Of a DNA stretch of 36,781 nt, positions 1-7,588 are shown one piece after another. The first letter of the stretch is position 1; each line of letters starts with the position of its first letter. The stretch is taken from assembly GCF_021648855.1 (NCBI RefSeq), contig NZ_JAKJHX010000047.1, positions 1-36,781 on the forward strand. The letters run 5' to 3'. The position numbers and the translations under genes were made by a program. The notes under the pieces are model-generated. The model saw only the letters and a program-made list of their open reading frames with translations. It was not told the origin of the DNA and did not search any database. Origin of the DNA: Tychonema litorale BBK16. GTDB taxonomy: Bacteria; Cyanobacteriota; Cyanobacteriia; Cyanobacteriales; Microcoleaceae.

Positions 1-1050
1 GCAGTCGGACGTGCCCAGAACGAACAAGGCATCTTTGATGTACTTGACGACTGGCTAAAGCGCGATCGTTTCGTCTTCGTAGGCTGGTCTGGCATCCTGC
101 TATTCCCCTGCGCTTACATGGCCATCGGTGGCTGGTTGACAGGCACCACCTTCGTCACATCCTGGTACACCCACGGTTTGGCAAGTTCCTACCTCGAAGG
201 AGCCAACTTCCTCACCGTCGCAGTATCCACCCCAGCCAACAGCCTTGGACACTCCCTGCTGTTCCTGTGGGGCCCAGAAGCACAGTGGGACTTCACCCGC
301 TGGTTCCAACTCGGTGGCCTGTGGGCATTTGTCGCCCTCCACGGCGCTTTCGCACTGATTGGCTTCTGCCTACGTCAGATCGAAATCTCCCGTTTAGTCG
401 GCATCCGTCCTTACAACGCCTTGGCATTCACAGGCCCCATCGCCGTGTTTGTCTCCGTGTTCCTGCTTTACCCCTTGGGTCAATCAGGTTGGTTCTTCGC
501 CCCAAGTTTCGGTGTCGCAGCAATTTTCCGCTTCCTATTGTTCCTGCAAGGCTTCCACAACTGGACGCTCAACCCCTTCCACATGATGGGCGTTGCAGGC
601 ATCTTGGGCGGCGCGCTGTTGTGTGCTATTCACGGTGCCACCGTGGAAAACACCCTGTTTGAAGATGGCGAAGGCTCAAACACCTTCCGCGCCTTCAATC
701 CAACTCAAGCTGAAGAAACCTACTCGATGGTCACAGCTAACCGTTATTGGTCGCAAATCTTCGGAATTGCTTTCTCCAACAAGCGTTGGTTGCACTTCTT
801 CATGTTGTTCGTACCTGTCACAGGCTTGTGGATGAGCTCTTTGGGCATCGTCGGTTTAGCACTAAACCTGCGCGCTTATGACTTCGTATCACAAGAATTG
901 CGTGCAGCAGAAGATCCTGAGTTTGAAACGTTCTACACTAAGAATATTCTGCTCAACGAAGGTATTCGTGCTTGGATGGCTCCAAGTGACCAACCACACG
1001 AAAACTTTATCTTCCCAGAAGAAGTTCTGCCTCGTGGTAATGCACTTTAA
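1..1050 (+). CDS. psbD: Photosystem II D2 protein, 5'-truncated by the window edge
   Basis: D2 reaction-centre protein of photosystem II in the thylakoid membrane; it binds pheophytin, chlorophyll, QA and the redox tyrosine YD. The open frame runs from base 1 ([10 protein letters not shown]...) to TAA and gives 349 residues; by comparison with remembered D2 sequences (MTIAVGRAQ...) exactly three codons are missing. Visible hallmarks are [12 protein letters not shown] (YD region), [14 protein letters not shown] with the chlorophyll-ligand histidine and downstream [16 protein letters not shown], and the terminus [12 protein letters not shown]. Several positions differ from the sequences I remember (GIFDVLDD instead of [16 protein letters not shown] instead of AQGDFTRW, GGLWAFV instead of GGLWPFV). 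psbC follows, but does not overlap this gene as it usually does in cyanobacteria. Confidence 0.97.
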   Translation, partial: AVGRAQNEQGIFDVLDDWLKRDRFVFVGWSGILLFPCAYMAIGGWLTGTTFVTSWYTHGLASSYLEGANFLTVAVSTPANSLGHSLLFLWGPEAQWDFTRWFQLGGLWAFVALHGAFALIGFCLRQIEISRLVGIRPYNALAFTGPIAVFVSVFLLYPLGQSGWFFAPSFGVAAIFRFLLFLQGFHNWTLNPFHMMGVAGILGGALLCAIHGATVENTLFEDGEGSNTFRAFNPTQAEETYSMVTANRYWSQIFGIAFSNKRWLHFFMLFVPVTGLWMSSLGIVGLALNLRAYDFVSQELRAAEDPEFETFYTKNILLNEGIRAWMAPSDQPHENFIFPEEVLPRGNAL

Positions 1051-1061
1051 TAAATGAGGAT

Positions 1062-1172
1062 TTGGATTTAAGATTAATATTTTAAGATTAAAATCCAAAT
1101 CTCACCCAAGTTTAGGGGCGGGAATCTGTCCCCACTTTGGGAAAAAAAACCTGAAATCCGAAATCTAAAATC
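1062..1172. repeat. AT-rich spacer with AAATCTAAAATC-type repeats
   Basis: Spacer between psbD and psbC. It contains several degenerate copies of an AAATC(T/C)AAAATC word in both orientations and a short GC-rich dyad (GGGGCGGGAATC / CCCCACTTTGGG). The same word occurs at about 3448-3478, 22190-22233 and 24415-24433, always in intergenic DNA. No gene is seen in it. Confidence 0.6.
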
Positions 1173-1176
1173 GTTG

Positions 1177-1206
1177 GAGGTTCTACCGCGTGGTAACGCT
1201 ATCTAA
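1177..1206 (+). repeat. Remnant second copy of the psbD 3' end, overlapping the psbC start
   Basis: In the frame GAG GTT CTA CCG CGT GGT AAC GCT ATC TAA this stretch reads [13 protein letters not shown], matching the D2 C-terminus EVLPRGNAL that ends at 1050. The two copies differ at several synonymous third positions. It includes the GGAGG ribosome-binding site (1176-1180) and the GTG start (1190) of psbC. In the usual cyanobacterial arrangement psbC starts inside psbD at this point, so this looks like the leftover of an ancestral overlapping psbD. Confidence 0.8.
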
Positions 1207-2569
1207 TTCTTATGTAAGCGGTCGCGACCAAGAGTCCTCCGGGTTCGCTTGGTGGTCTGGCAACGCTCGTTTGATCAACCTTTCCGGCAAACTGCTCGGC
1301 GCCCACGTCGCTCACGCCGGCTTGATCGTTTTCTGGGCTGGAGCAATGACTTTGTTTGAAGTCGCTCACTTTATTCCAGAAAAGCCCATGTACGAACAAG
1401 GCTTAATTTTGATGCCTCACGTCGCTACTTTGGGTTGGGGCGTCGGCCCTGGCGGTGAAGTTACAGACATCTTCCCGTTCTTCGTGGTTGGTGTTCTTCA
1501 CTTGATTTCATCTGCTGTTCTCGGTTTGGGCGGCATTTATCATGCCATTCGTGGCCCAGAAGTCCTCGAAGAATACTCTTCGTTCTTCGGCTACGACTGG
1601 AAAGATAAGAACCAGATGACCAACATCATCGGCTATCACCTGATTCTTTTGGGTGGCGGTTGTTTGCTGCTGGTTGCTAAGGCCATGTTCTTCGGCGGTG
1701 TCTATGACACTTGGGCTCCAGGCGGCGGCGACGTGCGTATTATCACGAACCCAACTCTTAACCCCGCTGTGATTTTTGGTTACTTGGTTCGCTCTCCTTT
1801 TGGTGGCGAAGGCTGGGTAGTTAGCGTCAACAACATGGAAGACATCATCGGCGGTCACATCTGGCTAGGCCTGATTTGTATCGGTGGCGGTGTTTGGCAC
1901 ATTTTGACTAAGCCTTTCGGCTGGGCTCGCCGTGCCTTAATCTGGTCTGGCGAAGCTTATCTGTCTTACAGCTTGGGCGCTTTGTCCCTCATGGGCTTCA
2001 TCGCTTGCTGCTTTGTATGGTTCAACAACACTGCTTACCCTAGCGAATTCTACGGCCCGACTGGTCCTGAAGCTTCTCAAGCGCAAGCTTTGACCTTCTT
2101 GATCCGCGACCAACGCTTGGGTGCTAACGTCGGTTCTGCACAAGGCCCAACTGGTCTGGGTAAGTACCTGATGCGCTCTCCTACTGGCGAAATCATTTTC
2201 GGCGGTGAAACGATGCGTTTCTGGGATTTCCAAGGCCCTTGGTTGGAACCTTTGCGTGGTACTAACGGTTTGGATTTGAACAAAATCAAGAATGATATTC
2301 AGCCTTGGCAAGCTCGCCGCGCGGCTGAGTACATGACTCACGCTCCTTTGGGTTCTTTGAACTCTGTGGGTGGTTTGGCGACTGAAGTGAACGCATTTAA
2401 CTTCACTTCTCCTCGTTCTTGGTTGTCTTGTTTCCACTTTGTGATGGGTTTCTTTTTCTTGGTCGGCCACTTGTGGCACGCTGGTCGCGCTCGTGCGGCT
2501 GTCGCTGGCTTTGAGAAGGGTATCAATCGTGAGACGGAAGCGGTTCTTTCGATGCCTGATTTGGATTAA
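1190..2569 (+). CDS. psbC: Photosystem II CP43 chlorophyll apoprotein
   Basis: Inner antenna protein CP43, 459 residues, which binds chlorophyll a and contributes ligands near the Mn4CaO5 cluster. The start is GTG, with GGAGG at 1176-1180 nine bases upstream; the usual cyanobacterial psbC also starts at a GTG within psbD. The sequence opens [18 protein letters not shown] and contains [38 protein letters not shown], the oxygen-evolving-complex loop [10 protein letters not shown] with its Glu and Arg, and the ending [10 protein letters not shown]. In the loop WDFQGPW stands where I remember WDFRGPW. A strong terminator follows at 2608. Transcription with psbD is likely despite the 139-base gap, as no promoter is obvious in the spacer. 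Confidence 0.98.
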   Translation: MVTLSNSYVSGRDQESSGFAWWSGNARLINLSGKLLGAHVAHAGLIVFWAGAMTLFEVAHFIPEKPMYEQGLILMPHVATLGWGVGPGGEVTDIFPFFVVGVLHLISSAVLGLGGIYHAIRGPEVLEEYSSFFGYDWKDKNQMTNIIGYHLILLGGGCLLLVAKAMFFGGVYDTWAPGGGDVRIITNPTLNPAVIFGYLVRSPFGGEGWVVSVNNMEDIIGGHIWLGLICIGGGVWHILTKPFGWARRALIWSGEAYLSYSLGALSLMGFIACCFVWFNNTAYPSEFYGPTGPEASQAQALTFLIRDQRLGANVGSAQGPTGLGKYLMRSPTGEIIFGGETMRFWDFQGPWLEPLRGTNGLDLNKIKNDIQPWQARRAAEYMTHAPLGSLNSVGGLATEVNAFNFTSPRSWLSCFHFVMGFFFLVGHLWHAGRARAAVAGFEKGINRETEAVLSMPDLD

Positions 2570-2607
2570 TCGATCGCATTTATTGCTGATTTGATTGTCT
2601 AATCATC

Positions 2608-2639
2608 AAAAGGCTCCTGTTTAATGGCAGGAGCCTTTT
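2608..2639 (+). terminator. Rho-independent terminator of psbD-psbC
   Basis: A 12-bp perfect stem, AAAAGGCTCCTG paired with CAGGAGCCTTTT, with an 8-base loop and a run of T at the 3' side. It lies 39 bases after the psbC stop. Confidence 0.9.
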
Positions 2640-2664
2640 TATTGAGAAGGAAGAAGCAAGAAGG

Positions 2665-2713
2665 CCCTTCGACACTTCGACTACGCTCAGTGCGACGCTT
2701 CGCTCAGGAACCG
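2665..2713. repeat. Dispersed repeat containing CTTCGACTACGCTCAG
   Basis: A GC-richer block made of CCTTCGAC, CTTCGACTACGCTCAG and GACGCTTCGCTCAG units. The core reappears in reverse at 15161-15180 (CCTTGAGCGTAGTCGAAGGG). It is intergenic, and nothing suggests coding. Confidence 0.6.
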
Positions 2714-2801
2714 AGAAGGTGTAACAATAATAATGGTTTCAGCAATGTCGGATATGGCAGTACCCTTGGACTACCCCTTCCTTTTTCCCTCTTCCTTCAA
2801 A

Positions 2802-3440
2802 ATGAATCATCAAGCTTGGTTGACATCACTAAAAAAACACAGGGCGATCGCAGTTATCCGTTCGGACGATCGGGAAATGGCTTGGCAAATGGCAAAAGCT
2901 GTAGCAAAAGGAGGAATTCAGTTTATTGAGATAACTTGGAATACGGAAAAAGCGGCTGAATTAATTTCCCAACTCCGCTTGGAATTACCTACTTTTAGTA
3001 TTGGTACTGGCACATTATTGAATTTAAAACAGTTGCAGGAAGCCATAGATTGTGGCGCTCAATTCCTGTTTACTCCTCACACGGATGTAGCTATGATTAA
3101 ATTAGCTGTTGATGCGGGAGTGCCGATCGTCCCTGGTGCTTTCTCTCCTACAGAAATTGTCACAGCATGGCAAGCGGGCGCTACCTGCGTTAAGGTGTTT
3201 CCAATATCGGGTTTGGGAGGTGCGGCTTACCTGAAAGCTCTGCAAGGCCCGCTGGGTGAGATTCCTTTGATTCCCACTGGTGGGGTGACGCTGGAAAATG
3301 CGAAGGTATTTATTGATGCTGGGGCGATCGCGGTTGGTTTAGCTGGAGACTTATTTCCCAAACATTTGGTGGCTAATGGGGATTGGGAGGCGATCGCCCA
3401 AATTGCTCAAACTCTCACCCAAAATTTAACAACTGCTTAA
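2802..3440 (+). CDS. eda: KDPG/KHG aldolase family protein (2-keto-3-deoxy-6-phosphogluconate aldolase)
   Basis: Class I Schiff-base aldolase of the Entner-Doudoroff pathway, cleaving KDPG to pyruvate and glyceraldehyde 3-phosphate; about 212 residues, normal for the family. Visible are AIAVIRSDD (substrate-binding Arg20), FIEITWNT (catalytic Glu43), GTGTLL, FTPHTD, and TCVKVFPISGLGG with the Schiff-base Lys131, then IPTGGVT. I chose the ATG at 2802 because homology begins there (MNHQAWLTSLKKHRAIAVIR). An in-frame ATG at 2733 would add 23 unlike residues but has a better purine stretch upstream (GAGAAGG). It is monocistronic between psbC and an L,D-transpeptidase gene. The exact substrate (KDPG or 4-hydroxy-2-oxoglutarate) cannot be decided from sequence. 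Confidence 0.88.
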   Translation: MNHQAWLTSLKKHRAIAVIRSDDREMAWQMAKAVAKGGIQFIEITWNTEKAAELISQLRLELPTFSIGTGTLLNLKQLQEAIDCGAQFLFTPHTDVAMIKLAVDAGVPIVPGAFSPTEIVTAWQAGATCVKVFPISGLGGAAYLKALQGPLGEIPLIPTGGVTLENAKVFIDAGAIAVGLAGDLFPKHLVANGDWEAIAQIAQTLTQNLTTA

Positions 3441-3499
3441 TCCTCTTTCCAAATCTAAACTCTAAAATCGTAAATCTCAAATAATACGAGGTGTGAGAA

Positions 3500-4021
3500 A
3501 TGAAAAACAATATAAACTCAACTTACTTCCGCCGTGTTGGAACTTTATGTGCTGGTTTCGCCTTGACAATTGCAGCTTTTTTGGGTAGTTCAAATGCTGT
3601 AATTGCTGGCGAAAAGCACAACACTATTGCCTATAGAATTATGGAGTTGCAACAATCTAGTCAACGCTGGATTGAAATTGATTTATCAAGACAAAAACTA
3701 ATAGCTTGGGAAGGAAATAAATCAGTTTATGCTATAAATATTTCTAGCGGTAAACGATCGACTCCCACCCGCACGGGAACTTTTGCGATTCAAACCAAAT
3801 ATCGGGTTGCTAGGATGGCTGGGCCGGACTACGATGTGCCCGATGTTCCTTATACAATGTATTACGATGGGGGAATGGCAATCCACGGCGCTTATTGGCA
3901 CAATTTGTTTGGCACTCCTGTTAGTCATGGTTGTACAAATGTGGCGGTAAATCACGCTAAATGGCTGTTTGAATGGGCATCGGTGGGGACGGCGGTGGTG
4001 GTACACAAATCTGAGATTTAG
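3500..4021 (+). CDS. L,D-transpeptidase (YkuD domain), exported
   Basis: Probable periplasmic peptidoglycan cross-linking enzyme of 173 residues. An N-terminal signal peptide has RR near residue 11, a hydrophobic stretch [11 protein letters not shown] and a likely cleavage after VIA (residue 36). The YkuD domain follows: [40 protein letters not shown] (His129) and PVSHGCTNV with catalytic Cys145, matching the H-x(14-17)-[ST]HGC pattern. GAGGTG lies about 6 bases before the ATG. It appears to be a single gene. Structural cross-linking and lipoprotein anchoring are both possible roles for this family. Confidence 0.93.
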   Translation: MKNNINSTYFRRVGTLCAGFALTIAAFLGSSNAVIAGEKHNTIAYRIMELQQSSQRWIEIDLSRQKLIAWEGNKSVYAINISSGKRSTPTRTGTFAIQTKYRVARMAGPDYDVPDVPYTMYYDGGMAIHGAYWHNLFGTPVSHGCTNVAVNHAKWLFEWASVGTAVVVHKSEI

Positions 4022-4094
4022 GCCAAACAGGGCATTGGAAGTAAAGAAGCTAGTTGATGTCTAGCGGATATCTAGTAAAGGAGACAGAAAGCGC

Positions 4095-4727
4095 ATGATC
4101 CAAACCATATCCAAAACACAAACTGTGATGTTTGATGAGTTCGTTGCGTGGTATCCAGAGAACTCTATTCATCGATATGAACTACACAACGGAGTAATTG
4201 TTGAAATGCCTTTAGGAACCGGCGACCATTCCTGTGTTACGGGCTTCATCGTAAGTGAAATCAATTACGAAATCAGGCGATTGCAATTACCCTATTTCAT
4301 TCCTGGTGATTGCTTACTCAAGCTTTCTCGTAACGAATCAGGCTATCAACCAGATGTAATTGTCCTAGAGCAAAGTGCGCTCATCAACGAACCACGCTGG
4401 AAAAAAGAATCGATCATCACGATGGGTAGTTCGGTTCGATTGGCTGTAGAGGTGGTCAGCACAAACTGGCGGGATGATTATTTTTTCAAGGCCTCTGACT
4501 ATGAGGAAATTGGCATTTCTGAATACTGGATTGTAGACTATCTCGGTTTAGGTGGTCGCAAGTTCATCGGTAATCCCAAAGAACCCACCATCTCGGTTTA
4601 CCAACTGGTAGACGGGGAGTATCAGGTTAAACAGTTTAGGGCAAGTGAGAGGGTGGAGTCGCTGGCTTTTCCAGAATTGAGTTTGACGGCTGAGCAGATT
4701 TTTCGGGCTGGCTTGCCTCCAAGCTAG
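4095..4727 (+). CDS. Uma2 family (DUF820, PD-(D/E)XK-fold) putative endonuclease
   Basis: A 210-residue member of a family that is greatly expanded in cyanobacteria and is nuclease-like by fold; the biological role is unknown. Family signatures are RYELHNGVIVEMP near residue 27, YQPDVIVLE with the PD at 86-87, LAVEVVS with the acidic residue at 119, and the later Lys/Asp-rich region FKASDYEEIGISEYWIVDY. GGAG stands 11 bases before the ATG. It stands alone, convergent with the Hsp70-like gene downstream, and no toxin or transposase partner is visible. Confidence 0.9.
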   Translation: MIQTISKTQTVMFDEFVAWYPENSIHRYELHNGVIVEMPLGTGDHSCVTGFIVSEINYEIRRLQLPYFIPGDCLLKLSRNESGYQPDVIVLEQSALINEPRWKKESIITMGSSVRLAVEVVSTNWRDDYFFKASDYEEIGISEYWIVDYLGLGGRKFIGNPKEPTISVYQLVDGEYQVKQFRASERVESLAFPELSLTAEQIFRAGLPPS

Positions 4728-4755
4728 CTTAATCAGTGTGTCTGTATCAGTTGTG

Positions 4756-6345
4756 TTAACTTAATTGTACGACGGGTTTATCCTCTAACAAAGTTTGATT
4801 TGTCAGCAAATCTTCGACGCTAATTCGCAGAAAACGCTGTTCATCAACGCGGAACAAAGCTTTTATGCGATCGCCTCCCGGATACCCAGGCGGTATCAAT
4901 TGAGCGATGCTGCGAGCTCCGTCTTTGTCGTTTAGTGGTTGTACGGATATTTGGCCTGCGAGTTGGCGAGTAATTAGTCTGTCACCATCAAAATAGATCT
5001 CTGTACCGCCAGTTTCTGATCCCAATTCACCGACAATTAATTCTATACTCGGCTGATTTTCTAAAGAAGCTCCCAATACTAATTCTACTGGTTCGCTCAT
5101 TGGGTAAGACTGACCGGATTTGATTAAACTATGCCAACTATGACAATTTTCGCGACGATTCCAGTAACGAATGCCGTAACTGTGGTATAGAAAATCTTTG
5201 ATTTCTACGCCTTGACTTAGTTGCAGAGCACCTTGCGCGATCGCCTCAAAGGGCTTGTCACACCGAATTTTTGTTTTGTCGAAATATTGCTCAACCCAGC
5301 GTTTGACAGCCGGAATTTGTACGGTGCCACCAACTAGCAAAACTGCATCGATATCCCCAATTTCTAAACCTTGACGGCGCGCTTGCTGCAACACTTGATT
5401 CATGGACTCATCAAGCTTGTCAAAAAACTGATGTTCGGCGAGGATGGATTCAAAGCGATCGCGATTTAATTCTAATTCGTAAGTCTCAAAATTTTCTTCG
5501 TCAAAATAGACCTCACTAGCACGTTCTTGCACAGACAATTGAATTTTTAAACGTTCTGCTAATCTGGTTATAATAGAAGATTGCATCATGCCTGTAGTTT
5601 TGACAAAATCATCCACCAGCCAATTATCAATATCCGAACCGCCTAAATTTTGTCCAGCTTTAGCCAAAACACGGGCTATTTTGGCTTTTTGTCCTGAAGA
5701 TTCAGCTAGGGATCTGTCGCCCCATTTCAGCAGGAAACCCAGGGGCTTTTTGTTGGCAGAAATATCTAAACGCACTAAGGAAAGGTCGAGAGTACCGCCG
5801 CCGAAATCAATTACTAACAGATTTTCGCGATCGGCTAAACCGTAACCCAAGGCCGCCGCTGTCGGTTCATCCAACATCCGCACCTGTTCGACTTGCAAAG
5901 ATTGAGAGACTTTACCAAGCCAATTGCGGTAAGCTTCAAAACTGTCTACAGGAACAGTAAAAACTAAAGAATCAACAGGTAGCGGTAGTTCGCGAATTGA
6001 GCTGACAATTTGGCTCAGAAACCACTGTCCTACTTGTTCAAAAGTAACTATTTGCCCGTCAAGTTCCGGGACAAAACCTTGAATAGGAGTTCCAATTCCT
6101 CGCTTGAAATTGCGGAAAAATCGAGAATCTGTAGTCAAGTCAAGACCTTTATCGCGGACTTGTTGACCAAGTATTACTTGATTTTGAGCAGCATTCTCAA
6201 CATAGAGCAGACTAGGAATTAAGGGTGGATTTTGAGCTGAGATTGCCGAGAGTGCTGGCAATTTCAAAATTTCGGGCTGGGAAGTCGCCGGATTCGTGCG
6301 AGCGACGACGGTGTTGCTAGTTCCAAAATCAATTGTGATCGCCAT
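4756..6345 (-). CDS. Hsp70-like actin-fold ATPase (DnaK-type nucleotide-binding domain, unusual C-terminus)
   Basis: A 529-residue Hsp70-family protein. ATPase motifs are clear: IDFGTSNTVVAR (residues 5-16, phosphate 1), LDEPTAAALGYG (158-169), VIDFGGGTLDLSLV (phosphate 2, about 178-191) and AVLLVGGTVQIPAVKRWVEQYF. The C-terminal ~150 residues do not read like a canonical DnaK substrate-binding domain or lid and lack the EEVD-like or acidic tail; the protein is about 100 residues shorter than DnaK. It is therefore a stand-alone Hsp70 homologue rather than the housekeeping DnaK. The DnaJ-type gene at 24634 is far away and not an obvious partner. Confidence 0.9.
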   Translation of the reverse strand: MAITIDFGTSNTVVARTNPATSQPEILKLPALSAISAQNPPLIPSLLYVENAAQNQVILGQQVRDKGLDLTTDSRFFRNFKRGIGTPIQGFVPELDGQIVTFEQVGQWFLSQIVSSIRELPLPVDSLVFTVPVDSFEAYRNWLGKVSQSLQVEQVRMLDEPTAAALGYGLADRENLLVIDFGGGTLDLSLVRLDISANKKPLGFLLKWGDRSLAESSGQKAKIARVLAKAGQNLGGSDIDNWLVDDFVKTTGMMQSSIITRLAERLKIQLSVQERASEVYFDEENFETYELELNRDRFESILAEHQFFDKLDESMNQVLQQARRQGLEIGDIDAVLLVGGTVQIPAVKRWVEQYFDKTKIRCDKPFEAIAQGALQLSQGVEIKDFLYHSYGIRYWNRRENCHSWHSLIKSGQSYPMSEPVELVLGASLENQPSIELIVGELGSETGGTEIYFDGDRLITRQLAGQISVQPLNDKDGARSIAQLIPPGYPGGDRIKALFRVDEQRFLRISVEDLLTNQTLLEDKPVVQLS

Positions 6346-6548
6346 TGAAGCAAAATATATAGCTACTAGGGATTAAAGCATATTAGGGTATTTCGAGACA
6401 CAAATGCAAATATAATATTGCTGGCTGAGAATTGGTGGCTGCGGATGGCGCGATCGCACTGCATCTCAAAATTAATGATTTTTGCTTTCAATTCCAGGTA
6501 AAATCAGGATGATACTATTTTGAAAATCCTGAATTAAGGATGCAGCGA

Positions 6549-6986
6549 ATGAACCTACCTTCTTTCTTGTGGTTGTGGAAAATAGCAGCTTGGTCAATGG
6601 GTTTTTCCCTGTTTGCTTACCTATTGCTGGCGGTTACTGGAACGTGGATGTTTGCGGCTAGAAATACGAAACAGCCGCGTCCACAATGGCTGCGTCCTTT
6701 CCATTTAGCCACAGGTGCGGGGATGGCGACTTTGGTAATGTTGCTGCTAGGAATTGGTGTAGTCGGAACTTTGGGAGAATATGGCAAATTGGGTCATTCT
6801 GCTCATTTGCCTGTGGGATTAGCCGTTGTTACTTTGGTGTTAGTTTCTGTTGGTAGTGGGTTGCAAATTAGTCCTAAAAATGCTTGGGCGCGTCCTTTAC
6901 ATATTGGTGCTAATTTGACTTTGTGTGGGGGATTTGGACTGGTGTTGATGACAGGATGGACTATTGTCCAAAAGTATTTGCCTTGA
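6549..6986 (+). CDS. Four-helix membrane protein, DUF4079-like
   Basis: A small integral membrane protein of 145 residues with about four hydrophobic segments: WKIAAWSMGFSLFAYLLLAV, MATLVMLLLGIGVVG, LPVGLAVVTLVLVSVG and LTLCGGFGLVLMTGW. Histidines at the helix ends (RPFHLATG, GHSAHLPVG, RPLHIGANL) recall haem-binding four-helix proteins and the cyanobacterial DUF4079 family; haem binding is inference. The ATG at 6549 is preferred over the in-frame ATG at 6540 because AAGGA (6536-6540) is 8 bases upstream of 6549 but overlaps 6540. It is divergent from the Hsp70-like gene. Confidence 0.8.
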   Translation: MNLPSFLWLWKIAAWSMGFSLFAYLLLAVTGTWMFAARNTKQPRPQWLRPFHLATGAGMATLVMLLLGIGVVGTLGEYGKLGHSAHLPVGLAVVTLVLVSVGSGLQISPKNAWARPLHIGANLTLCGGFGLVLMTGWTIVQKYLP

Positions 6987-7043
6987 TGCTTTTGAAGTTT
7001 ACTACCCGGTTTATGATATCGTTTCCGGTTGCATCGGAATGAT

Positions 7044-7080
7044 TTAACCGCGAAGGCGCAAAGGACGCAAAGGAAGAGAA
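7044..7080. repeat. Dispersed repeat AACCGCGAAGGCGCAAAGGA
   Basis: Purine-rich element (AACCGCGAAGGCGCAAAGGA, then CGCAAAGGAAGAG) of a kind I recall as scattered through many bacterial and cyanobacterial intergenic regions. It lies between the convergent genes ending at 6986 and 7199. Only one copy is visible here. Confidence 0.55.
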
Positions 7081-7123
7081 GAGAGAAATTAATAATTCCG
7101 ATGAAGAGATGATTTGATATGAT

Positions 7124-7172
7124 TCGGCGGTTGAAACCGCTACTATACAAACAAAGTCCGCCTGCGCGGACT
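7124..7172. repeat. Double-palindrome repeat, copy 1
   Basis: Two palindromes in tandem: CGGCGGTTGAAACCGC, a 14-base linker (TACTATACAAACAA), then AGTCCGC-CTGC-GCGGACT. The same composite recurs at 10000, 10821, 11185 and 14115. It is REP-like and could act here as a bidirectional terminator between convergent genes. Confidence 0.8.
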
Positions 7173-7198
7173 AAGAAATAAAGCAGAATAAATGCTAT

Positions 7199-7504
7199 TT
7201 ATTTAGCACCGTAATAGAATGCAACTTCTTTCTCTTTCAGGGGGGCAAAGTTAGCAGCGATTAGCATTGGATCTAGTTCTGCTTGAGGAAGGTGTTTGAC
7301 GCCGATGCGGACTATGCGCGATCGCATGGTGTTTGACACGCCACTGCGCTGTCTCCCTGCTTCTAAGCCCATCACTTGCTCGTACAGGTCTAATTTGGCC
7401 TTCGGAATCGGAGTGCCGTCAAAGTCGATGCCAGAGGCGATCGCAACATCGATCGCATCTGCACCAGTTGTAGCTTGAGTCGCTGAGTTTGTTTCTTCTG
7501 ACAT
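7199..7504 (-). CDS. Small conserved cyanobacterial protein of unknown function (101 aa)
   Basis: A 101-residue soluble protein with no signal peptide or membrane segment. The N-terminal 30 residues are Ser/Thr/Ala-rich and look disordered. The rest is compact: IPKAKLDLYEQVMGLEAGRQ, SGVSNTMRSRIVRIGVKHLP, NFAPLKEKEVAFYYG. I have an impression of similar cyanobacterial proteins but cannot name a family or function. The start ATG has no clear Shine-Dalgarno sequence. It lies 84 bases after the helicase stop on the same strand, so it could be read through from the defence operon, but its conserved look suggests an independent housekeeping role. Confidence 0.75.
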   Translation of the reverse strand: MSEETNSATQATTGADAIDVAIASGIDFDGTPIPKAKLDLYEQVMGLEAGRQRSGVSNTMRSRIVRIGVKHLPQAELDPMLIAANFAPLKEKEVAFYYGAK

Positions 7505-7588
7505 TGTATAAATTACATAAAAAGGACGATCGCCATTAGTAGTTTAGAGCTAAAGGTGTCAAAAGTGAAACAAACTAAACATATTGGA

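Noticed and set aside
1937..2479. 180-codon minus-strand frame opposite psbC
   Set aside because: Shadow of the highly conserved CP43 gene.
2624..2929. Plus-strand frame across the psbC terminator
   Set aside because: Spans the terminator and a dispersed repeat and overlaps the KDPG aldolase in another frame; no RBS or family.
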